This document shows, one piece after another, positions 58,263-64,000 of a DNA stretch of 64,000 nt. Within the stretch, counting starts at the first letter, position 1, and every line of letters begins with the position of its first letter. Where the stretch lies: the NCBI RefSeq assembly GCF_900112135.1, contig NZ_FOLC01000001.1, forward strand, positions 372,001-436,000, written 5' to 3'. Source of the stretch: Collimonas sp. OK412. GTDB taxonomy: Bacteria; Pseudomonadota; Gammaproteobacteria; Burkholderiales; Burkholderiaceae_D. The translations under genes and the position numbers were made by a program. A model generated the notes under the pieces. The model was not told where the DNA came from, made no database searches, and saw only the letters and a program-made list of their open reading frames with translations.

Positions 58263-59171
58263 ATGACATTTAACGTAAAGATCGGCATCAACCCGATTTC
58301 CTGGATGAACGACGACCTGCCGTCGCTGGGCGGCGAGACGGCGCTGGAGACGGCGCTGGCGGAAGGCGCCCAGATCGGTTATCGCGGCTTCGAGCTGGGC
58401 AACAAGTTTCCCAAGGAACCGGCGGCGCTGGCGGCCGTGCTCGGCAAATACCGGCTGGAATGCATTTCGGGCTGGTATTCCGGCCGCCTGGCGACCGGTT
58501 CGGTCGAGGATGAAATCGCCGCCGTCGGCCCGCACCTGCGGCTGCTGGCGGAAAACGGCTCCAAGGTGATGGTGTACGGCGAGGTCGCCAACGCCATCCA
58601 GGGCCGGCCGGATCCCCTGTACAAGCGGCCGCGTTTCCTGACCGACCTGGAGTGGCAGCAATACGCTGAACGGCTGACGGCGTTTGCGCGCTTTACCTTG
58701 TCGCACGGCGTGCGCCTGGCGTACCACCATCACATGGGCGCTTACGTCGAAACGCCGGCCGATGTCGAACGCCTGATGGCGCTGACCGGCGACGAAGTCG
58801 GCCTGCTGTTCGACAGCGGCCATATCACCTTTGCCGGCGGCGATCCCTTGCAGGTGCTGGAACAGCATATCAAGCGCGTCTGCCACGTCCACTGCAAGGA
58901 TGTGCGGCCGGCAGTGGTGAAGATGGCGCGCAACGGCAACTGGAGTTTCCTGCAGGCCGTGATCAACGGCGCGTTTACGGTGCCGGGCGACGGCGCCATC
59001 GATTTCGGCGGCCTGCTGCGCCTGCTGCATCGCCATGGCTACGCCGGCTGGCTGGTGGTCGAGGCAGAGCAGGATCCGGCCGTCGCCCCGAGCTATCAAT
59101 ATGCCGAAATGGGCTACCGCCACCTGGCAGGGCTGGTGCAAGCCATCGGCAACGAGAAGGAGGCAGCATGA
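58263..59171 (+). CDS. iolE: Myo-inosose-2 dehydratase
   Basis: 302 residues, TIM-barrel AP-endonuclease-2 fold. The IolE start KIGINPISWMNDDLPSLGG and metal-ligand regions LAYHHHMGAYVE, LLFDSGHITFAGGD, VCHVHCKDVRP and WLVVEAEQDPA are all present. It removes water from 2-keto-myo-inositol to yield the diketone used by IolD. A GAGAG site precedes the ATG. It overlaps iolB by 4 bp (ATGA). Confidence 0.96.
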   Translation: MTFNVKIGINPISWMNDDLPSLGGETALETALAEGAQIGYRGFELGNKFPKEPAALAAVLGKYRLECISGWYSGRLATGSVEDEIAAVGPHLRLLAENGSKVMVYGEVANAIQGRPDPLYKRPRFLTDLEWQQYAERLTAFARFTLSHGVRLAYHHHMGAYVETPADVERLMALTGDEVGLLFDSGHITFAGGDPLQVLEQHIKRVCHVHCKDVRPAVVKMARNGNWSFLQAVINGAFTVPGDGAIDFGGLLRLLHRHGYAGWLVVEAEQDPAVAPSYQYAEMGYRHLAGLVQAIGNEKEAA

Positions 59172-59962
59172 GCTTGCTTGTCAAAGGCCAGGCGCAGGGG
59201 CGCGAAATCGTCAGCGTCACGCCGCAATCGGCCAACTGGCGTTTTGTCGGCTTTGCCGCCTATCGGCTGGCGGCTGCTGAACGGATCCGCTTCGATACCG
59301 CCGAGCGCGAGGTGTGCATCGTGGTGCTGCGCGGCGTGGTCAGCGTGCAGGCCGGCGACCACGCATGGAAAGAAATCGGCGAACGGCAAAGCGTGTTTGA
59401 CCAAAGTTCGCCGTATGCGGTGTATGTGCCGCATAGCCATGCGGTCACCATCAGCGCCCATGGCGATGCCGAAATTGCGGTTTGCAGCGCCCCCGGCCAT
59501 GGCAGCCTGGCAGCGCGCCTGATCGAACCCGGCATGGCCAAGCGTTCGGTGCGCGGGCAGGGCAGCAATACCCGTTATGTCTGCGACATCCTGCCGCAGA
59601 CTGAACCGGCCGATCATTTGCTGGTGGTGGAAGTCGTGACGCCCGGCGGCCATTCTTCAAGTTACCCGCCGCACAAGCACGATACCGATAACCTGCCGCA
59701 AGAGAGTTCGCTCGAAGAGACCTATTACCACCGCCTCAATCCGCCGCAGGGTTTTGCGTTCCAGCGCGTGTACACCGACGATCGTTCGCTGGATGAATCG
59801 ATGGCGGTGGAAAACCACGACGTGGTCATGGTGCCGCGCGGATATCACCCGGTAGTGGCGCCGCACGGCTACGACAGCTATTACCTGAACGTGATGGCAG
59901 GTCCCAGGCGCGAATGGCATTTCAAGAACGATCCCGCCCATGAATGGATGTTGCAGCGTTGA
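59168..59962 (+). CDS. iolB: 5-deoxy-glucuronate isomerase
   Basis: 264 residues, double cupin. The second cupin has the metal ligands in SSSYPPHKHDTDNLP and LEETYYHRLNPPQGF, and the C-terminus reads PVVAPHGYDSYYLNVMAGP. It isomerises 5-deoxy-glucuronate to 5-dehydro-2-deoxygluconate, the IolC substrate. It is the last gene of the operon. IolA, which would oxidise malonate semialdehyde, is not in the window. Confidence 0.96.
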   Translation: MSLLVKGQAQGREIVSVTPQSANWRFVGFAAYRLAAAERIRFDTAEREVCIVVLRGVVSVQAGDHAWKEIGERQSVFDQSSPYAVYVPHSHAVTISAHGDAEIAVCSAPGHGSLAARLIEPGMAKRSVRGQGSNTRYVCDILPQTEPADHLLVVEVVTPGGHSSSYPPHKHDTDNLPQESSLEETYYHRLNPPQGFAFQRVYTDDRSLDESMAVENHDVVMVPRGYHPVVAPHGYDSYYLNVMAGPRREWHFKNDPAHEWMLQR

Positions 59963-60030
59963 TCCGGTGCCGGTTTGGGGCGTCGTCTATGAAGGGTAGT
60001 AAATAATTGCATAAAAATCGCAAACTCCGA

Positions 60031-60060
60031 TTGACCGAAGCTATCAAATGCACGTATTAT
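60031..60060 (+). promoter_or_regulatory. Sigma-70 promoter of the tRNA-Leu gene
   Basis: TTGACC (60031-60036), an 18-bp spacer, then TATTAT (60055-60060), 45 bp upstream of the mature tRNA. Both hexamers are near consensus, as expected for a strongly expressed tRNA. Confidence 0.75.
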
Positions 60061-60105
60061 TCTGTCTTCGGAATTGCAGTGAGTCTTACGGGGCTTCGCA
60101 TTACG

Positions 60106-60190
60106 GCCCACGTGGCGGAATTGGTAGACGCGCATGGTTCAGGTCCATGTGCCGCAAGGTGTGGGGGTTCGAGTCCCTCCGTGGGCACCA
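60106..60190 (+). tRNA. tRNA-Leu (anticodon CAG)
   Basis: 85 bases with encoded CCA. The acceptor stem GCCCACG/CGTGGGC is perfect; the anticodon stem CATGG/CCATG encloses TTCAGGT, giving anticodon CAG for the codon CUG. The D-loop GAATTGGTAGACGC, the long class II variable arm and GGTTCGAGTCC are standard for tRNA-Leu. CTG is by far the main Leu codon in the neighbouring genes. Confidence 0.97.
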
Positions 60191-60215
60191 GGTAACTGGT
60201 GTTGGAAGTAAAGAG

Positions 60216-60251
60216 AAACCGCATAAACATCAATGTTTATGCGGTTTTTTT
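60216..60251 (+). terminator. Rho-independent terminator of tRNA-Leu
   Basis: aaaccgcataaacat pairs with atgtttatgcggttt, followed by a run of T to 60251. It lies 26 bp after the tRNA. The A run on the other side may also let it serve the minus-strand peptide synthetase gene. Confidence 0.88.
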
Positions 60252-60360
60252 CTTTTCTGGCCCAATTTTGCTTGGTTCCATCCAGCGTCGGCAGCAGAAA
60301 ATGCGACCAGGCTGATGAGTCTCCCGGCCGCGGCTGTCAACGATGAAACCCTGCCGCCTT

Positions 60361-63300
60361 TCAGTTTTTTGCCGGCGCCGCCGGGCAGCCGCGCCAGTTG
60401 GTGCCTGCCGGGATCGATTCGCCTTTCATCACCAGCGTCAGCGCGCCCAGCTTGGCGTTGTCATTGACGGTCGCGCTATACAGCACAAAGCTGCGCGGCC
60501 CCATGTAGACCCGGCTGCCGATGTGGACGTGGTCGATCTTCATGACCCGGTCTTCGAACAGGTGGGTCTGCGGACAAGCCTGGGCGTTCAGTTCGCTGTA
60601 GTCGCCGATGGTGACGCAGTCGAACTCGGTGATGTCGGTGGTATTCATGTACACCCCGCGCCCGATATGGCAGCCCAGCAGGTTCAAGGCCAGCGGCAGC
60701 CACGGCGTGCCGCGCAGATAGTTCATGAAGTTGGGTATCGCGATCCCTTCATACAGGTTGGTGACGCCCTCCGACAGCCAGACGAACCGCGTCCACATGG
60801 GCACGCTGCATTTCTTGTAGCGCCCGATCAGCAGCCACTTGAGGGCGGCGATGAAGATGAAGGTGCCGATGCCGTACAGCAGGCCGGCGCTGGTGAGCAA
60901 GGAAATCACCTCGCCCCATTGGCCGGCGCCGGCCAGCGGCATCAGGTTCAGCACCACGGTATAGCCGACCGCGATCACGATCGCATGCGGCGAAACGATC
61001 CGGAAGCCTTCCACCAGCGAGCGACCCAGGCGGCGCCGGCGCGATGGACGGAACGTCAGGTGTTCCGGGAAACCGCTGGTCTGCTCGCGCGCCGGCAGGT
61101 TGATCGGCGGCGAACCGAGCCAGGTGTCGCCCGGGCGCATGCGGTCGTTGTCCGGTGTACGCGAGTGGACGCCGATCAAGACGTTTTCCGGCAGGATGCT
61201 GCCGTCCGGCACGTAAGCGCCGTTGCCGACGAAGCTGCGGCGCGAGATCACGGTCGGCTTCATGGTCATCCAGCCGCCGTCGATCTGTTCGTCGCCGAGC
61301 AATACGGCATCGGCGATAAAGGTATCGTCGCCCAGGGTCAGCATGTCAGGCACCACGCCCAGCGCCGTCGAAATCTCGGCATGGCGGCCCACCTTTGCGC
61401 CCAGCAGGCGGTACCAGTAGGGCGCGTAGACAGTGGCGTAGACGCCATGCAAGACGCTCAGGCTGGATTCCTGGATCTGGTTGACCAGCCATTTGCTGCA
61501 ATAGATATTGCTGCGCACCGGCCAGCTGCCGGCCCGCATGCGCGGCAGCAGGCTCCAGCGGATGCCGGCCGAGAGCAGGGCGGTGCACACGATCAGCACC
61601 GCAGTGGCGGGGAACGCCATGACGAAATATTTGGACAGCTGGAACGGCACATTGCCGTTGCTTTGCAGCCAGGGGAAACGATCGGTATCGTCGAGCCAGT
61701 CGATCAGGATGAAGCTGGGGAACACCGGCATGAAGAACAGGGTGGTAATCAGGAAGGCGCCGAACAGGAAAAATATCGACTCACCCAGCTGGCGCCTGCG
61801 CGTAACCGGCGGCCGCGGCGGTTTGGATGCCTGGTCGAAAGCGCCGGCGTCGCGCGCCGGGGAGCCGGTCCAGATGCGGCCGGCCGGCACCGCCTGGCCT
61901 TCGCTGATGGCGCTCTGGCCTTCCACATGGCCGAAGGCGCCGACATTCGTGTTGCCTTCCATGACGACATAGGAACCGATGCAGCTTTCACGCTGTAGCG
62001 TGATCGGCCCTAGCCACAGCTCGCCATGCTCGACGCGGGCGTTTTCAAAGTTGACGGCATTGCCGATGCTCACGCCGTCCTCTATGGTAAGCAGGTCGTG
62101 CGCGCGCAAGGTCATGGAGCCGATGATGACTTCCGATCCGATGCGCGCACCCAGCGCCCGCAGCCACCAGCTGTACAAGGTCGAGCCGCTCAGCAGGTAG
62201 GCCGGCGCCGCCTCGATCAGGCGGTCCGCCAGCCACCAGCGGTAATAAGTCAGGCCCCAGAGCGGATAGCGGCCGGCTTTCAGGCGTCCCGCGATCAGCC
62301 ATTTGGCGGCGATCGCAATGGCGAACTCAAACAGGGTGGCCAGCAGGAATACGCCTACCGACACCACGATTGCCAGGGCAATCGAATCGCCCGGGTCGCC
62401 GGTGAAAAAGTGATAGGTGAAAAACGGCGCCAGCCATTGCATCATGCGCATCGCCACCAGCCACGGCACGGCGGCAGCCTGGGCAGCGCCGCACAGCCAG
62501 CGCTTCAGGTCCGACGGCGCGCTCCAGCTGGTATCGACCTCGATGCCGGCCGCCGGCGCCACGGCCAGCACCTGGGCGATGCGCCCTACGGTGCGGTTCA
62601 TGTAAATGTCGCGCACCGTCACGTGGGCAAAATCGGGGTTGGCGCGCAGGGCGGAGGCAAGTTTTGCCGCGAACAGCGAATGGCCGCCGAGGTCGTTGAA
62701 GAAATCGGCGCTGCGCTGGATAGGCTGGCCGGGGAACAGTTTGTTGAGCGCCGTGAACAAGGCAACTTCGGCCGGCGTTTCAGGGACGTCGGAATCAAGG
62801 CCGCCGGCGCTGATTGCCGCCAGCGGCCGGGCTTTCAGCGCCTTGCGGTCGATCTTGCCGGATGTCAGGCGCGGCATCTCCTGCATCGCTTCGAAGAAGC
62901 CTGGCACCATGTAGGGCGGCAGCCGTTCGGCCAGGGCGCCGCGCAGCGCCGCGGGGACGATTTCCGTGCCGCTTTCGGCGACGATGAAGGCGATCAGCTG
63001 GTCGATGCCGTCTTCCTGGCGCAATATGACCGCCACCGTGCCGACTCCCGGCTGGCGCGCCAATACTTCCTCGATTTCACCCAATTCGACGCGAAAGCCG
63101 CGGATCTTTACCTGGTCGTCGGTACGGCCCAGGCATTGGACCCGGCCGTCGGCCTCGATCCGGGCCAGGTCGCCGGTGCGGTACAGGCGGCAGTCATGTT
63201 CGCCGCTGGCCCAGGGATTGGCCAGGAATTTCTCGGCGGTCAGTTCCGGGCGCCCCAGATAGCCTTCGGCAACGCCGGGGCCGGTAATGCACAATTCGCC

Positions 63301-64000
63301 GGTTTCGCCGCGCGGCAGCAGGCGCAAACCGTTTTCCAGCGCCGGCTCAGTTACCACCTTAATCACCAGCAAACCGTAATTGGGCAAGGGCCGGCCTATG
63401 GTCACGACTTCGTTGGCGCGCAGCTCGGCCAGGCTGGCCGATACCGTCGCTTCGGTCGGGCCGTAGGTATTGAAGATATGTCGGCCCGATTCCGGCTTGG
63501 CCCAGCGGCTGACCAGCGCCTCGGGGCACATTTCGCCGCCCAGGTTGATGATGCGCAGGCTTGGCACATCCTGGTTGAACAGGGCCAGCAGGGTCGGCAC
63601 CGCGTGCAATACGGTGACGCCATGCGCCGCCAGCGCGAGCGGCAAGGCTTCCGGGTCCGAGGTCAGTTCCTTGGGGGCGATCCAGAGCGTGGCGCCGGCC
63701 AGGTAGCTGATCCAGATTTCTTCAAACGACATGTCGAAGGCTACCGAAAAGCCCTGGTAGACGCGGTCGCTGGCGGCGACGCCCAACACCGCGTTTTCAC
63801 TGCGCAGGAAATGGCAGATGGCGCCTTGGGTGATGGCGATGCCCTTCGGTTTGCCGGTCGAACCGGAGGTATAGATGACATAAGCCGGGTCGCTGCGCCG
63901 CACCTGCTGGCGCCGCAGCAGCGGCGCCTCGGAGGGCGCCAGCAGCTGTTCGGCGGTCCAGACCTGGCAATGGCCTTGGTCCAGGCGCGGCGCGAATTGC
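60361..64000 (-). CDS. Pls/PosA-type nonribosomal peptide synthetase, 5' end outside window
   Basis: The frame is open through the right edge, so at least 1212 residues are visible and the start is missing. An adenylation domain comes first: A3 YTSGSTGKPKG, A4 FDMSFEEIW, A5 NTYGPTEATVS, A7 YRTGDLARIEADG, A8 RGFRVELGEIEEVL and A10 SGKIDRKAL. A carrier domain with NDLGGHSLFAAK follows. There is no condensation or thioesterase domain; instead about 700 residues carry several membrane helices and three left-handed-beta-helix blocks (IGSEVIIGSMTLRAHDLLTI, GDDTFIADAVLLGDEQIDGG, IGDYSELNAQACPQTHLF). This is the architecture of the epsilon-poly-lysine synthetase group, which polymerises an amino acid by isopeptide bonds. 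By eye the specificity positions D235 and E239 suit a basic amino acid. Confidence 0.9.
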   Translation of the reverse strand, partial: QFAPRLDQGHCQVWTAEQLLAPSEAPLLRRQQVRRSDPAYVIYTSGSTGKPKGIAITQGAICHFLRSENAVLGVAASDRVYQGFSVAFDMSFEEIWISYLAGATLWIAPKELTSDPEALPLALAAHGVTVLHAVPTLLALFNQDVPSLRIINLGGEMCPEALVSRWAKPESGRHIFNTYGPTEATVSASLAELRANEVVTIGRPLPNYGLLVIKVVTEPALENGLRLLPRGETGELCITGPGVAEGYLGRPELTAEKFLANPWASGEHDCRLYRTGDLARIEADGRVQCLGRTDDQVKIRGFRVELGEIEEVLARQPGVGTVAVILRQEDGIDQLIAFIVAESGTEIVPAALRGALAERLPPYMVPGFFEAMQEMPRLTSGKIDRKALKARPLAAISAGGLDSDVPETPAEVALFTALNKLFPGQPIQRSADFFNDLGGHSLFAAKLASALRANPDFAHVTVRDIYMNRTVGRIAQVLAVAPAAGIEVDTSWSAPSDLKRWLCGAAQAAAVPWLVAMRMMQWLAPFFTYHFFTGDPGDSIALAIVVSVGVFLLATLFEFAIAIAAKWLIAGRLKAGRYPLWGLTYYRWWLADRLIEAAPAYLLSGSTLYSWWLRALGARIGSEVIIGSMTLRAHDLLTIEDGVSIGNAVNFENARVEHGELWLGPITLQRESCIGSYVVMEGNTNVGAFGHVEGQSAISEGQAVPAGRIWTGSPARDAGAFDQASKPPRPPVTRRRQLGESIFFLFGAFLITTLFFMPVFPSFILIDWLDDTDRFPWLQSNGNVPFQLSKYFVMAFPATAVLIVCTALLSAGIRWSLLPRMRAGSWPVRSNIYCSKWLVNQIQESSLSVLHGVYATVYAPYWYRLLGAKVGRHAEISTALGVVPDMLTLGDDTFIADAVLLGDEQIDGGWMTMKPTVISRRSFVGNGAYVPDGSILPENVLIGVHSRTPDNDRMRPGDTWLGSPPINLPAREQTSGFPEHLTFRPSRRRRLGRSLVEGFRIVSPHAIVIAVGYTVVLNLMPLAGAGQWGEVISLLTSAGLLYGIGTFIFIAALKWLLIGRYKKCSVPMWTRFVWLSEGVTNLYEGIAIPNFMNYLRGTPWLPLALNLLGCHIGRGVYMNTTDITEFDCVTIGDYSELNAQACPQTHLFEDRVMKIDHVHIGSRVYMGPRSFVLYSATVNDNAKLGALTLVMKGESIPAGTNWRGCPAAPAKN

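Noticed and set aside
60343-61998. 551-residue plus-strand frame across the NRPS 3' part
   Set aside because: It is antisense to conserved hexapeptide-repeat coding sequence and its composition is typical of a GC-rich shadow frame.

Overview
The window reads as about 64 kb of a GC-rich betaproteobacterial chromosome. Gene order is the main clue: surE-pcm-nlpD-rpoS-rlmD, then ndk-rlmN-pilW-rodZ-ispG-hisS-yfgM-bamB-der-hfq-hflX-hflK-hflC-hisZ-purA, which is the Burkholderiales arrangement. The phasin, the aryl-polyene genes and the Pls/PosA-type peptide synthetase fit an Oxalobacteraceae member such as Collimonas or a relative, but the genus is an inference and was not tested by any search.

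Region 1 (1-12903, + strand) is the downstream part of an aryl-polyene / flexirubin / xanthomonadin-type pigment cluster. It holds a glycosyltransferase (cut by the left edge), an LpxL-like acyltransferase, an aromatic amino acid ammonia-lyase, a hotdog thioesterase, a LolA-like protein, an MMPL exporter, a flavin-dependent halogenase-like enzyme, a DUF3261 lipoprotein, ketosynthase, dehydratase, ketoreductase, a second ketosynthase and a phosphopantetheinyl transferase. Almost every junction overlaps, so this is one translationally coupled operon. Carrier proteins, the starter ligase and other early genes are expected just left of the window.

Region 2 (13186-15503) has a three-lipoprotein operon (CsgG-like, DUF4810, GNA1162/DUF799) and a convergent phasin gene.

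Region 3 (15724-38440) is conserved housekeeping: the stationary-phase block ending in rpoS, a 168-bp palindromic MITE-like element directly after rpoS, rlmD, a Bax-inhibitor-1 membrane protein, and the long ndk-to-purA block covering RNA modification, type IV pilus assembly, cell shape, isoprenoid synthesis, tRNA charging, outer-membrane protein assembly, ribosome GTPases, Hfq, the HflKC protease regulator and purine/histidine synthesis. A phosphoribosyltransferase and a strong bidirectional terminator close it.

Region 4 (38504-59962) is an accessory carbohydrate/cyclitol region. On the minus strand a LacI regulator, a complete CUT2 ABC transporter, a TIM-barrel isomerase and a Gfo/Idh dehydrogenase form one operon. 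On the plus strand are an MHS-family permease, inositol 2-dehydrogenase (iolG) and a second dehydrogenase. An SDR and an RpiR regulator lie on the minus strand. A second CUT2 transporter then leads into iolC-iolD-iolE-iolB on the plus strand. Together these import myo-inositol and probably related cyclitols and degrade them; the final iolA step is not in the window.

Region 5 (60031-64000) has a tRNA-Leu(CAG) with its own promoter and terminator, then the 3' part of a large minus-strand Pls/PosA-type nonribosomal peptide synthetase running off the right edge. I saw no gene-free stretch over 300 bases, no rRNA, no CRISPR array and no transposase gene. The largest gaps (12904-13185, 15504-15723, 21776-22034, 45383-45599) hold only promoter or operator-like sequence.
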